Notes: a model not told the origin generated them from the sequence alone. 64,000 nucleotides of DNA from UBA3951 sp050952125 (GCA_050952125.1 JBMNKK010000001.1:62001-126000), one strand, 5' to 3'; positions 25,467-34,513 are shown, counted from the first letter of the stretch. Numbers and translations are program-made.

Positions 25467-26492
25467 TCAGACGTTGAAGCGGATGTTGAGTATGTCTCCG
25501 TCCTTGACGACATAGTCTTTTCCCTCTAGGCGAAAGAGTCCCTTATCGCGACAGGCCTTAACGGACCCGAACTCCCTCAGGCTCTCGTAAGATACAACCT
25601 CCGCCCTGATGAAGCCCTTTTCGAGGTCGGAGTGGATCTTGCCGGCGGCCTCTCTTGCGTTCATGCCCCGGGTGATAGTCCATGCCCTCACTTCATCGGA
25701 GCCAACCGTGAAGAAGGAGATAAGTCCAAGGTATTCGTAGCATGCTCTCGCAATACGCGCGACCCCGGGCTCAGTGAGGCCGTACTCGCGCAAGAATGCC
25801 AGACGGTCTTCTTCGGGCAGCGCTGCTATCTCAGGCTCCACCTCACCCGAGAAGACGACTACGGGATAGCCCATACTCTCGGCCTTGGCCGTAAGAGATT
25901 CTTTTCCGGGATAGTCTCCGGAGAGGAGCGAACTCTCGGATACGTTCACCGCCACTATGATCGGCCGGGCAGTGAAGAAAGCGAAGTTGGCCGCGAAATC
26001 CGTCTCGTGGGGCTCAAACGTGATCTTGGAGAGAGGGATGCCGTCATCCAGAGCTTCCTTGCACTTCTGCAGGAAGGGTACTTCGGCCATGGACAAGGGT
26101 TTGGCCTTGTTGGAACTCAGCCTCTCCAGCCGCCCCTCGACGGAAGAGAGGTCGGCCACAAAGAACTCCGTCTCCAGGTCGTCGATGAATGAAGCCGCAG
26201 AATCTTGATCCATGAAGGCAGGGATGACCGCCACCAGCGCATCCATGGGGCGAATCGCGTTCAAGAACTCCTGGCCCTTGTGGGGCTGAACATCCTGGAT
26301 GTCCATGCGGGCGTAGATGGTCCTCTCGGGGTTGAATAGGCGGCTCAGCCAGGCGACTCTCTCGTCGGGTACCTCCATGACGCCTACCGTCGCGGACGAC
26401 GCCTTCTGAGGGTTGTCTCCCCTAGACTGGGTGAGCAGCCGCATAAGTGTCGTCTTCCCCGATTTGGGCCTGCCTACAATACCGATCTTCAT
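25467..26492 (-). CDS. ychF: YchF/OLA1-family ATPase
   Basis: 341-residue P-loop protein of the Obg-related YchF family, which prefers ATP. Walker A GRPKSGKTT is at residues 6-14, an ARMDIQDVQPHKGQEFL switch region follows, VNVSE replaces the NKxD base-specificity motif, and a C-terminal TGS domain ends KDGDILNIRFNV. Members act around ribosomes and oxidative stress. ATG 26492 has GGAGG eight bases upstream; the frame is open to 26552. It converges on the GGDEF gene with an 11-base gap. Confidence 0.9.
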   Translation of the reverse strand: MKIGIVGRPKSGKTTLMRLLTQSRGDNPQKASSATVGVMEVPDERVAWLSRLFNPERTIYARMDIQDVQPHKGQEFLNAIRPMDALVAVIPAFMDQDSAASFIDDLETEFFVADLSSVEGRLERLSSNKAKPLSMAEVPFLQKCKEALDDGIPLSKITFEPHETDFAANFAFFTARPIIVAVNVSESSLLSGDYPGKESLTAKAESMGYPVVVFSGEVEPEIAALPEEDRLAFLREYGLTEPGVARIARACYEYLGLISFFTVGSDEVRAWTITRGMNAREAAGKIHSDLEKGFIRAEVVSYESLREFGSVKACRDKGLFRLEGKDYVVKDGDILNIRFNV

Positions 26493-26559
26493 CTCGAGGA
26501 CCTCCGGTTCAGTGATTGTTCCATTGTAACGCCAAGCACGTAAAGCGGGCAACCTGGGC

Positions 26560-26593
26560 GGAGAAAGGAAGAAGGCGGGCTCAAAGGCCCGCC
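26560..26593 (-). terminator. Intrinsic terminator after the small YjcZ-like gene
   Basis: Minus strand: GGCGGGC, a six-base loop, GCCCGCC, then the T-rich stretch TTCTTCCTTTCT. It sits 25 bases after the stop of the 32-residue ORF and before ychF. Confidence 0.75.
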
Positions 26594-26618
26594 GGCTCCC
26601 CTATCAGCAAGAGCCCTA

Positions 26619-26717
26619 TCAGCAAGGATTGCAGAATAGGCAGAGGATCAGGATGATGAGAAGAAGGATTATGAGCCAAGACCAGTCAAACCCGCAGCCA
26701 ATTCCGGCACCCGCCAC
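26619..26717 (-). CDS. Small hydrophobic YjcZ-like peptide, 32 aa
   Basis: The reading is a short Gly-rich head (VAGAGIGCGFDWSW) followed by a single hydrophobic helix of Leu/Ile and a cysteine-containing tail LCLFCNPC. This matches the architecture of YjcZ/sporulation-associated small proteins of Bacilli and Clostridia. GTG 26717 is seven bases after GGGGAGG, and a strong terminator follows. It is too short for ordinary gene finders. A second protein of this kind is at 49740. Confidence 0.7.
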   Translation of the reverse strand: MAGAGIGCGFDWSWLIILLLIILILCLFCNPC

Positions 26718-26813
26718 CAGCGGCACCTCCCCCGAAAAAGTTGGATAGCGTCAACATCTTATGTGGCAGCCGCTTCTTGGTGACACAAAGCCTAGGGGCG
26801 CATTCCGTAACCT

Positions 26814-26835
26814 GCATATGTCTCCTTGAATATGC
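26814..26835. promoter_or_regulatory. Small inverted repeat upstream of the triple-paralog genes
   Basis: GCATAT (26814-26819) and ATATGC (26830-26835) are separated by ten bases, 42 bases before the ATG at 26877. A GTAACCTG stretch just upstream resembles the motif found before the small genes at 49740 and 55889. Function unknown. Confidence 0.3.
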
Positions 26836-26876
26836 TGTGCTGATTCGATCACGGGCCTTATTAGGGGGGGAACAAA

Positions 26877-27374
26877 ATGCTATTTGCCGAGAAACGCATG
26901 AACGAGGTCCAAAACGGAGGATTTGAGCAGGGGCTGGCATTCTGGCTCGGCGCGGACAACGTGAGTCTTGAGACGGGAGGGCGCCAGCACGAGGGGCTCG
27001 TGGCGGCGGCATTGGGAAAGGAAGACAATACCTGTCCGGCATCTCTGTTTCAGGATGTCCGGGCCTTTCCTCTCTCTACCTACAAGTTGCAGTTCGCGGT
27101 TTCGGCGTTCGAGGCAGACCCGGGCGACCTCACGGTAGACGTCCGCTACCTTGACTCCGTAGGTGCCGACCTCGGCTCGGCCCTTGGGTGCGTGCCCATC
27201 CGCGTACAGTCCGAGACTCTTGGGTGCGCCGACAAAGGCGCGTACAAAACGGTGATTGTAGTGACCGAGCCTGCTCCTTTCGGAACCGCTGCCGCCCGCA
27301 TCATCTTCGAGAAATCTCCGGGCTCTCACGGCAACTACCTTCTTCTCGATGACGTGATCTTTGTTGACCTATAG
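26877..27374 (+). CDS. NTTRR-F1-like / jelly-roll surface protein, paralog 1
   Basis: 165 residues, first of three tandem paralogs. Shared plan: an N-terminal NGGFEQG-type motif (here VQNGGFEQGLAFWLG), a middle SLFQDVRAFPLSTYKLQF, then VDVRYLDSVGADLGS, and a C-terminal ARIIFEKSPGS...LLLDDVIF. This is the pattern of CBM4/9-like jelly rolls and of the NTTRR-F1 domain that caps exosporium-type fibre proteins in Bacillota. No signal peptide, which fits a spore-coat or exosporium location (inference). ATG with GGGGGG six bases upstream. Confidence 0.78.
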   Translation: MLFAEKRMNEVQNGGFEQGLAFWLGADNVSLETGGRQHEGLVAAALGKEDNTCPASLFQDVRAFPLSTYKLQFAVSAFEADPGDLTVDVRYLDSVGADLGSALGCVPIRVQSETLGCADKGAYKTVIVVTEPAPFGTAAARIIFEKSPGSHGNYLLLDDVIFVDL

Positions 27375-27401
27375 GAAAGGTCAAGGAGGTGCGCTACGAA
27401 A

Positions 27402-27893
27402 ATGCTCTCTCACCCGCGAGGAAATCTCATTCAAAACCCGGGCTTCGAGCTTGCACTTGAGTTCTGGAACTGCCCGCAGAGCACGCCGTCGTTAATACGC
27501 TCCAACGTTGCCGCAACTGCAAGGTTCTCCCATTCCGGCGTCGGCTCGGCACTCTTGGGCGACAACGGGACGGAATTCGTCTCGGCAATCTATCAGGATG
27601 TCCCAGTCTCTCCCGGCAACACCTACGAACTGAACTTCAACGTGGCGGGGCTTGCTGAGTGCACGGTGAACTTGGTGTCGGAAGTACACTGGCTCGATGA
27701 CGACAATATGGATTTGGGTACAGGACTCGCCATAGTGGTTAACGCCATAAGCTCCGCCTGTGACGGCCAGTGGGTTCTGTACACCGGAATCACAGAGGAA
27801 GCTCCGTTAGGTGCCAGGAGAGCGAGGGTGTCCTTTACATCGTCAGGGGACGCCGTCCTCTTGGATGACATCCTCTTCCGCAAGATTGAGTGA
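27402..27893 (+). CDS. NTTRR-F1-like / jelly-roll surface protein, paralog 2
   Basis: 163 residues, opening with IQNPGFELALEFWNC; the middle motif is AIYQDVPVSPGNTYELNF, then VHWLDDDNMDLGTGL and the C-terminal ARVSFTSSGDAVLLDDILF. Diverged from its neighbours in sequence but identical in layout. ATG 27402 follows AGGAGGTG by about ten bases; the gap to paralog 1 is 27 bases. Confidence 0.78.
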   Translation: MLSHPRGNLIQNPGFELALEFWNCPQSTPSLIRSNVAATARFSHSGVGSALLGDNGTEFVSAIYQDVPVSPGNTYELNFNVAGLAECTVNLVSEVHWLDDDNMDLGTGLAIVVNAISSACDGQWVLYTGITEEAPLGARRARVSFTSSGDAVLLDDILFRKIE

Positions 27894-27903
27894 GGAGGTG
27901 CGA

Positions 27904-28404
27904 ATGCCCTTGCTGCGCAAAGGAAACCTCATAGTGAACGGCGATTTCGAGTCGGGAGACACAGGGTGCCCTCCCGACGACTGGACGTCGTACAACGCAG
28001 TTTTGGTCGGGCCCGACAAGGCTTTCACAGGGTGCCGGGCAGTCTCGCTCGGAGGAGACGAATCCTGCGATCCCGCAGTGCTCTATCAGGATGTGGAGGT
28101 CTCGCCCAGGCACAGGTATGAGCTTTCATTCCAGATCGGAGTATGGGAGGAAGCCAAAGGTCCGGTGGTAGTTCAGGTGCGCTGGCTGGATGCCTTCGGC
28201 ACCGACTTGGGAACCGGTCTTCATGTGTTCATTGAAGCGGGCCATACTCCCGACATTTCCAGAGGCTTCTGGAACTCTCACGTACACCTTACCGATCTCG
28301 CTCCGGCACGGGCTGTGGCAGCAAGAGTGCTGTTCACGGCAGGCAAGACCTGGGACTCGTGCCCCCCTGTGATAGACTGCGTCACGTTCGCCGACATCTG
28401 TTAG
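27904..28404 (+). CDS. NTTRR-F1-like / jelly-roll surface protein, paralog 3
   Basis: 166 residues, opening with IVNGDFESGDTGCPPDDW; the middle motif is VLYQDVEVSPRHRYELSF, then VRWLDAFGTDLGTGL and the C-terminal ARVLFTAGKTWDSCPPV. Start ATG 27904 after GAGGAGGT, ten bases past paralog 2. The open frame extends upstream to 27811, but that part overlaps paralog 2 and is not coding. Several cysteines (CPPDD, SCDP, SCPP) are specific to this copy. Confidence 0.78.
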   Translation: MPLLRKGNLIVNGDFESGDTGCPPDDWTSYNAVLVGPDKAFTGCRAVSLGGDESCDPAVLYQDVEVSPRHRYELSFQIGVWEEAKGPVVVQVRWLDAFGTDLGTGLHVFIEAGHTPDISRGFWNSHVHLTDLAPARAVAARVLFTAGKTWDSCPPVIDCVTFADIC

Positions 28405-28423
28405 CCCGCGTCACGACATAGAT

Positions 28424-28458
28424 GCCGCCCCTCGATCCCGTGCGGGGCAAGGGGCGGC
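28424..28458. terminator. Hairpin between convergent genes
   Basis: GCCGCCCCT (28424-28432) and AGGGGCGGC (28450-28458) form a perfect 9-bp GC stem around 17 bases, between the end of paralog 3 and the end of cysS. No clear T tract on either side; probably a bidirectional stop. Confidence 0.5.
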
Positions 28459-28484
28459 AGTGTACACCGTGACTCTTCACTGTA

Positions 28485-29900
28485 TTAGGAAATGCGGGTT
28501 ACCTCATAGCCGCCCTTGACGTCTTTGACGGCAAACCCCAGATCCTTCAGCTCTTCCCTTAGCTTGTCGGACTTCGCCCAGTCCCTAGCTTCTCTTGCTC
28601 TCCTGCGCTCCTCAAGGAGGGCCAAAGCCTCGGGCGGCAGCTCGGATAGAGCCAGGACCGTTTCTTCCCCGGTAGAACCTGTCAATAGGTCGAGCGCCAA
28701 GACACGGTCAAAGTCTTCGACCAGGCGCCGCAGCTCAGATCCAAGGTTCGCTCGAGCGGCCTCCCAGACGATCGCGATTGCTCTGGGCAAGTTCAGATCG
28801 TCATTTACTGCCTCAAGGAAGCTGTTGCTAAACGCGGCAGCCCGCTCTGCAGCGTCGCCGGCGGCGCTCTCGCGGATCGACTTCGAGATGAGCCGCCTCA
28901 GCGAATATAGTCCCGACTGGGCGCTCTGAAGCGCTTGCCATGTGAAGTTCAGGTGGCTTCGATAGTGTGCCGAAAAGCAGAAATACCTGAAAGCTAAGGG
29001 CTCAAAGCCCTTGGCGATGAGGTCATCAATCGTATAGGTGTTGCCGAGGCTCTTTGACATCTTTCCGGAGTCGATGAGGAGAAACTCGCCGTGCAGCCAG
29101 TAACGGGCGGGAATCTTTCCGGTGCAGCTCTCTCCCTGAGCTATCTCATTCTCGTGGTGGATCGGTATGTGATCTACCCCGCCTGTGTGGATGTCAAACT
29201 GCTCGCCCAGGTACTTCATTCCCATAGCGGAGCACTCTATATGCCAACCGGGATACCCCCTGCCCCAGGGGCTATCCCACTGCATGATGTGTTCCTTAGG
29301 CGCCTTCTTCCAGAGGGCAAAGTCGGCATGGTGTCTCTTTTCGGGGTTCTCTTGAACCCGCGCGCCCGCCAGCTGTTCCTCTAGATTCACGCCCGACAGC
29401 CGGCCGTATTGCGGAAACTTGGATATGTCGAAGTAGATGCCGTCACTGGTCTCGTAAGCGTAGCCTTTCTCAACCAGCTCAACCACCATCTCGAGCATTT
29501 CCGGGATATGCTCCGTTGCGCGGCTCACCACGGTAGGTCTCAATATGTTGAGGCGCGCCGAATCTTTCATGAACACCTCGGTGTAGTACTCGGCGATTTC
29601 CCACGGAGTCTTTTTCTCGCGACCGACGGCAACCAACATCTTGTCCTCGCCTTCGTCGGCGTCCGAAACCAGATGGCCCACGTCGGTGATGTTCATCACC
29701 ATCTTGACCTTTAGGCCGTTGTACTGGAGCACGCGCCTTAGGACATCGGCGAAAACATATGAGCGCAGGTTGCCGATGGTAGCGTACTGGTAAACGGTGG
29801 GGCCGCACGTGTACATCCCGACCTTGCCCGGCGTTATGGGCCTAAACTCCTCCTTCCCTCTGGTCAGAGTGTTGTAGAGGTATATAGGAGACACATGCAT
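28485..29900 (-). CDS. cysS: Cysteinyl-tRNA synthetase
   Basis: 471-residue class I aminoacyl-tRNA synthetase. Zinc ligands and HIGH region in TCGPTVYQYATIGNLRSYV; KMSKS as GKMSKSLGN; AMGMKYLGEQFDIHTGG with the conserved zinc-site Cys upstream (HIECSAMG). The frame is open to 29948, but ATG 29900 (MHVSPIYLYNTL) is the family N-terminus. No T-box leader was found upstream. It lies 103 bases downstream of malY in the same direction. Confidence 0.96.
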   Translation of the reverse strand: MHVSPIYLYNTLTRGKEEFRPITPGKVGMYTCGPTVYQYATIGNLRSYVFADVLRRVLQYNGLKVKMVMNITDVGHLVSDADEGEDKMLVAVGREKKTPWEIAEYYTEVFMKDSARLNILRPTVVSRATEHIPEMLEMVVELVEKGYAYETSDGIYFDISKFPQYGRLSGVNLEEQLAGARVQENPEKRHHADFALWKKAPKEHIMQWDSPWGRGYPGWHIECSAMGMKYLGEQFDIHTGGVDHIPIHHENEIAQGESCTGKIPARYWLHGEFLLIDSGKMSKSLGNTYTIDDLIAKGFEPLAFRYFCFSAHYRSHLNFTWQALQSAQSGLYSLRRLISKSIRESAAGDAAERAAAFSNSFLEAVNDDLNLPRAIAIVWEAARANLGSELRRLVEDFDRVLALDLLTGSTGEETVLALSELPPEALALLEERRRAREARDWAKSDKLREELKDLGFAVKDVKGGYEVTRIS

Positions 29901-30003
29901 CCGCTCCGTTCCCGGTGTGATTACCGTATAGTATCCGTTCATCCGCATCTACACAAAGCCGCTATACCAAGATAGTATGTGCGAGAGCGTCCTAGAGAGC
30001 ATC

Positions 30004-31179
30004 CTACAGCGCGTTCACCGCGGCTTCAATCCTCCGCAGCCCTTCGTCCAACAGCGATCTCGGGCATCCGATATTCATCCGCATGAAGCCCTCTCCGCCC
30101 GGTCCAAAGGTATAGCCTGCGTTCATACCGACTTTGGCCTTTTCGTTGAAGAACTTGTGCAGCTCCTTGGGGTCGTCTATCCCCAAGCCGCGGCAATCCA
30201 GCCACACAAGGTAGGTTCCTTCGGGCTTAACGGGCTTGATGCGAGGTATGCGCTCCTCGAAATATCGAAGAAGGTAGTTCAGATTCGCTTCAACGTAATC
30301 CATGACCTGCTCAAGCCACTCGTCGCCGTACCTGAAAGCCGCTTCCATAGCCGCTATCGCCAGGAAATCGGGCGACCCCATTATACCCGCTCGCGCGTCA
30401 TTGAAGCGCTTTCGGAGGTCGGCATCCGGGATAATGGCTACGGAGCAGTGCATACCCGCGATATTGAACGTCTTGGAGGGGGCGAAACAAGTAATCGAAC
30501 TGGCCTCAAACTCCGGCGATACGGACGCGAAGGGTATATGTTTCTGGCCCTTGAATACGAGTTCGCAATGGATCTCATCGGAGATGACCGTAGCACCGGC
30601 CTTGAGCGCTATGTCGCCCATTCTCTTTAGCTCATCGCGAGTCCAGACCCTTCCCACCGGATTGTGGGGGCTACATAAGATAAACGCCTTGGCTCCGCTC
30701 TCGCGAAAGCCTTTCTCAAGGTCCTCAAAGTCCACTTCATAGCGGTCGCCCTTCTTCAGGAGAAGGTTAGAAACCGTGCGCACCTTGTTGTTTGGACCGG
30801 TCGCCCAAAAAGGAGGGTATGCAGGGCTCTGGACCACTACCGCCCCACCTTCACCTGCGTACGTCCTGACAGCCGCGTTCACCGCAGGGACGACGCCCGG
30901 GGTTATTAGCACTGCCTCAGGATCTACCTTCCACCCGTACTTCCTCTCCAGCCGTTCCACAACCGAACCGATGGCCTCCGCGCTTGTCCTTGTATAGCCG
31001 AAAATGGGGTGCTCAATGCGTTTTGAGACCGCGTCAATGACGGGCTGCGGGATCCGGAAGTCCATGTCGGCCACCCACATGGGAAGAACATCGTCGGAGC
31101 CGAAAAGCGACCGGATATTGTCCCATTTGCTGCTGTAAGTGTTCCGGCGTTCTATGACCGTGTCAAAGTCGTACCTCAT
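30004..31179 (-). CDS. MalY/PatB-type PLP-dependent C-S lyase
   Basis: 391 residues, fold type I aminotransferase-like enzyme of the MalY/PatB cystathionine beta-lyase group. Start MRYDFDTVIERRNTYSSKWD is diagnostic. The PLP lysine is in CFAPSKTFNIAGMH, with the ISDEIHCELVF aspartate upstream. It cleaves cystathionine or cysteine to pyruvate, ammonia and a thiol. ATG 31179 has AAAGGAG eight bases upstream; the open frame to 31233 lacks a site. Confidence 0.93.
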   Translation of the reverse strand: MRYDFDTVIERRNTYSSKWDNIRSLFGSDDVLPMWVADMDFRIPQPVIDAVSKRIEHPIFGYTRTSAEAIGSVVERLERKYGWKVDPEAVLITPGVVPAVNAAVRTYAGEGGAVVVQSPAYPPFWATGPNNKVRTVSNLLLKKGDRYEVDFEDLEKGFRESGAKAFILCSPHNPVGRVWTRDELKRMGDIALKAGATVISDEIHCELVFKGQKHIPFASVSPEFEASSITCFAPSKTFNIAGMHCSVAIIPDADLRKRFNDARAGIMGSPDFLAIAAMEAAFRYGDEWLEQVMDYVEANLNYLLRYFEERIPRIKPVKPEGTYLVWLDCRGLGIDDPKELHKFFNEKAKVGMNAGYTFGPGGEGFMRMNIGCPRSLLDEGLRRIEAAVNAL

Positions 31180-31272
31180 TATCAGCGCTCCTTTGCGGGC
31201 TGTCATTTCTCTGTCACTTCCGATACCGTTCAACGTTGTCTTTTCAACATGGGCCGAGGATAATTCCTTCTC

Positions 31273-31312
31273 CGGAAAAAGGAAGCCCCGCAGCCGAGGA
31301 TAGAGGCGGGGC
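31273..31312 (-). terminator. Intrinsic terminator of the hydrogenase-sensor operon
   Basis: Minus strand: AGCCCCGC, a 15-base loop, GCGGGGCTT, then CCTTTTTCC. It lies 40 bases after the phosphatase stop codon and ends the 35.1-31.3 kb operon before malY. Confidence 0.8.
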
Positions 31313-31351
31313 TCATGGTTGAATCCAACATTTGAACGCGACTAACCAGGG

Positions 31352-32506
31352 TCAGTACTGGTCAACGGTAACCTCCTTACCGTATCCGGAGAGGAGCCGG
31401 GCGATGTCCTCCACAACCTTGCTCTTGAGCACCAGCTCGGCCGGCAGATCAGGACTTTGGTGTGCAGGATTGATTGCTCTGCCTACAATGAAGTGGATCT
31501 CGTCGGCCTCAATCAAGAGGTCGGCCATCCTGCTCGGCCCGTCCACCCTGTATCGCAACCGCTGCCTGGACGGCAATCCGTTTCTCATCATGTCCAGCAC
31601 GTTAGTCAGCGTGAGTATGCCTTCGGTAACAAGGTCGATTCCCTCGATATGCCCGGTCGGGGGCGTTGAGGACCTAAGAGAGCCGAGATTGGCCTCGACC
31701 TTCTTCCCCAACTCGCGGCCGACCATCAGGCTCGTAGTGCCGCCGCATACCGCCTTCTTACCGGGCCGCCCCATGAACTCCTTGACCACCCGCGCGTCGT
31801 CCGATTTCTTGACGGGCGGTCCCACGAGCACCGTCAGAGACCTTGGCGCCCTAATCCTGACCGCGCAGACGGTAGCATCGTCTCCCGGCTTGCCGGCGTA
31901 GAGCTTGCGGGTGGTTTCCAAGAGGCCTTGCGCGAACGAGTGAGCCTCTTCTTCGTGAGGAGCGATCCGGCAAAGGTACTCGCCAACGCGCTCCCAACCC
32001 CATCCGAGATTCCAGATGCCGCCGATTCCGGCGTGCAGGACACCGTCACTGACGAGGACTATCCAGTCGCCGTCTCTTACCTCAAACCGGCTCTCCTTTA
32101 CAGCCCTACCGCCGTACTCACGGACCTCCCGCTCCAGCGGTATGAGCTCCGAGCCCCTGCCGAAGAACACATTGGGATTATCAAACTCGGCCAGATAGGC
32201 GGTGTTGTCGGGCATGATCCGGAGTATGGAAAAGGTGCTGTACGCCAAATGGCGGACTTCGCAGACCGGCAGCGTCTTCGACATCGACTCGATCACGTCG
32301 GACAGCTCCAGGCCGCCCTTCAGCATGGTCGACGCCATCTTGCATGTAAGAGAAGCGAGTATATGAGCTTTTACGCCGCTCCCGAGGCCGTCCGACATAA
32401 CCACCATTGTCGGCGGGTCGTGAACAACCTCGACGAAATCGCCGCAGAGCTCCTCGCCGTGCTTATTGAGTTGAGCTACCGCCACTTCCGCTCTTAGTCG
32501 TGTCAC
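31352..32506 (-). CDS. PP2C/SpoIIE-family serine phosphatase
   Basis: 384 residues. Metal-binding motifs of PP2C-type phosphatases: CGDFVEVVHD near residue 21, VVMSDGLGSGVKAHILA near 33, and DWIVLVSDGVLHAGIGG near 148. The C-terminal 160 residues (from about 220) contain TVLVGPPVKKSDDARVV and are not an obvious known domain. GTG start 32506, overlapping the hydrogenase-like gene by 44 bases. It probably dephosphorylates a protein partner in response to the upstream Fe-S sensor (inference); no cognate anti-sigma or STAS gene is nearby. Confidence 0.85.
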   Translation of the reverse strand: MTRLRAEVAVAQLNKHGEELCGDFVEVVHDPPTMVVMSDGLGSGVKAHILASLTCKMASTMLKGGLELSDVIESMSKTLPVCEVRHLAYSTFSILRIMPDNTAYLAEFDNPNVFFGRGSELIPLEREVREYGGRAVKESRFEVRDGDWIVLVSDGVLHAGIGGIWNLGWGWERVGEYLCRIAPHEEEAHSFAQGLLETTRKLYAGKPGDDATVCAVRIRAPRSLTVLVGPPVKKSDDARVVKEFMGRPGKKAVCGGTTSLMVGRELGKKVEANLGSLRSSTPPTGHIEGIDLVTEGILTLTNVLDMMRNGLPSRQRLRYRVDGPSRMADLLIEADEIHFIVGRAINPAHQSPDLPAELVLKSKVVEDIARLLSGYGKEVTVDQY

Positions 32507-34232
32507 TTGACGGCATCTCCTCTCCTATTACATTGATGAGAGCAGTGAGCGAAATCTTGGTTTCCGCCGTCGTCTCACCGAGTACGCCGGCTATCTTCTG
32601 CGCAACCGCCATCTGCTTCTCAATAACCTGAGTGGCCCTTTGAATGGCTTCTTCAGCCACACGCATCCGTCGCTCCATCTGCCTCCGCGGCTCGGTTATA
32701 TCCATCAAAATTGCTACCAACAGCTTTTGGTCCGGCACATACAGGACCTGCTCGTCCACTACGAAATTGCCTATCGTTGTCTCGCGGCGGGAATCGGCCT
32801 TGGTCCTGGCAGCCTCGTTAAAGGACGTGGCGTCCATAATCTCGGCTACCCGCAAACCGATACTGCTCTTCTTGCTGCGGCCGGTGATGAGCTCCGCCGA
32901 ATCGTTCATGTCTACGATAGTGCCGTCAAGCGTCGTGACTATGATGCCGTCAGGCGTGGCGCTCACCACGACGTTGGCCATGGATTCCGCTCGCTGCCTC
33001 ATGAACGGGATACACATCACGGGGTCTGCCATACCGTTAAAGGCGGCAACCGCCTTATCCCTGCAGGATGAATACCCGCAAGCGCCGCAGTTGAGTTCAT
33101 CTTCGGGCCCGTACTTGCCGCTCTTCTCCAAGATCTCCCTGAGTTCTTTCTCTGAAGGTTGGCTCACGGGGACCTTAAGGTTGCGGAAACTTCTTTTCAG
33201 CGCTTCGCGAGGCAAGAGGCTGGCGTAATCCTGAGGCTCGCCCGGAGGATCGGCCTTTGCCGATTCCTCCTGGTAGGCCAGGAGCATCCTCCGCTTCTCG
33301 TAGAGGTCGCGACCGGTGACAGCCGACGGCCCGGCTAGGCAGCCTCCATCACAAGCAAGCAGTTCTGCCAATTGAGGAAGCTCTTTGCAGCGGAGAAAAT
33401 GCCTGATGGTCTCGATCGCTGCCTGCATACCTGAAACCGACAGCCGGTTCCTGTCCATGATTCCACCGTCACAGGTGGCGTAGAGGAATCCGCCGTCGGT
33501 GGGATAGAGCCGGGCCTTCGACGGGAGCGGCCCGTCGAACTTCCCCACCGCACACTTCGCCACTTTTATACCCTCGGTTTTCAGCCAGTCGAGGGCCTCC
33601 TGGAATGTGAGAGCGACATCTACCGCCCCTGCCACTGCAGGGTCTTCGATTTCATCTTTCTTGGCGATACACGGTCCAATAAACACAACCTTCACGCCGG
33701 GCGTCACTTGCTTAAGGTATTTCCCGTGTGCGATCGCCGGAGACACCACCGGAGCCAGGAACGGTATGGCTTCGGGATAGTGCTTCTGAACGAGGCTCAC
33801 CACCGCCGGACAGGCGCTGCCTATGTACGGCTTCTTAGGCGACTCCAGAAGCAGCTCCCTGTGATAGGCCGATACCATCTCGGCACCTAGGGCGGTTTCC
33901 TGAACGATCGAGAAACCGGCCTTACGGAGGGCCGTCACAAACCTCATTGGGTGTTCGATCGACGCTGCAAAGGATGGCGCTATGCTGGCAGCGACCTTTT
34001 CGCCGTGTCGCAAGAACTCCTTGACTCTATCGGTGTCAACTCTGGCCTTCTTGGCTTTCTGCGGGCACTCTGTGAGGCAAGTTCCGCAGTAAGTGCAGTA
34101 ATCTTCATGTACGCTGGCGTGAACCTCATGGATGCCCGGGCCCCGCTCAACCTTGATCGCCTTCACCGGACAAGCCCTAAGGCACTTGTAACAGTCGCGG
34201 CATTTGGATCTCAAAGTTTCAATGATGGACAT
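32463..34232 (-). CDS. [FeFe]-hydrogenase-like sensor with ferredoxin and PAS domains
   Basis: 589 residues. Two [4Fe-4S] ferredoxin motifs at the N-terminus (Cys11, 14, 17, 21, then CTYCGTCLTEC). The H-cluster-like domain has reduced motifs: GSACP for L1 (one Cys where catalytic enzymes have two), GPCIAKKDE for L2, and CDGGCLAGPS for L3. A further four-cysteine Fe-S segment (NCGACGYSSC, near 385) precedes a PAS domain (ATPDGIIVTTLDGTIVDMN, near 420) and a C-terminal helical segment. This plan is that of sensory group C/D proteins rather than a metabolic hydrogenase. ATG 34232 with GAGGTG five bases upstream; GTG 34238 is an alternative. Confidence 0.88.
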   Translation of the reverse strand: MSIIETLRSKCRDCYKCLRACPVKAIKVERGPGIHEVHASVHEDYCTYCGTCLTECPQKAKKARVDTDRVKEFLRHGEKVAASIAPSFAASIEHPMRFVTALRKAGFSIVQETALGAEMVSAYHRELLLESPKKPYIGSACPAVVSLVQKHYPEAIPFLAPVVSPAIAHGKYLKQVTPGVKVVFIGPCIAKKDEIEDPAVAGAVDVALTFQEALDWLKTEGIKVAKCAVGKFDGPLPSKARLYPTDGGFLYATCDGGIMDRNRLSVSGMQAAIETIRHFLRCKELPQLAELLACDGGCLAGPSAVTGRDLYEKRRMLLAYQEESAKADPPGEPQDYASLLPREALKRSFRNLKVPVSQPSEKELREILEKSGKYGPEDELNCGACGYSSCRDKAVAAFNGMADPVMCIPFMRQRAESMANVVVSATPDGIIVTTLDGTIVDMNDSAELITGRSKKSSIGLRVAEIMDATSFNEAARTKADSRRETTIGNFVVDEQVLYVPDQKLLVAILMDITEPRRQMERRMRVAEEAIQRATQVIEKQMAVAQKIAGVLGETTAETKISLTALINVIGEEMPSSDTTKSGSGGSSTQ

Positions 34233-34234
34233 TT

Positions 34235-34501
34235 TCACACCTCGTTCTCCCGGTTCACAACGGGCAACACGTGCTCGCGAAACATCCGCTCGACATCCGA
34301 AGCCTGCACGGCTGAAAACAGCTCATCACCGATCTTCACGGAGACGCCTTTTGTGCAATGCTCCATACAGAAGCTGCCTTTGAGCTGGACTTTGCCCGGT
34401 GCTTCCCGCTCGATGAGATTCTGAAACCCTTCGATAACCGCAGGAGCGCCTCGTAGAAAACATGAACTCCCGACACAGACTGTAATGGTTACCAAGGTCA
34501 T
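34235..34501 (-). CDS. Thioredoxin-like [2Fe-2S] ferredoxin (NuoE/HndA-like)
   Basis: 88 residues. It carries the four cysteines of the thioredoxin-fold [2Fe-2S] family: CVGSSC near residues 9-14 and CMEHC near 45-49. It probably passes electrons to or from the adjacent Fe-S sensor. Stop is two bases before the sensor start. ATG 34501 directly abuts GGAGGG, which is too close; TTG two codons later (34495) is better spaced, so the true start is uncertain. Confidence 0.87.
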   Translation of the reverse strand: MTLVTITVCVGSSCFLRGAPAVIEGFQNLIEREAPGKVQLKGSFCMEHCTKGVSVKIGDELFSAVQASDVERMFREHVLPVVNRENEV

Positions 34502-34513
34502 CCCTCCGATTGC

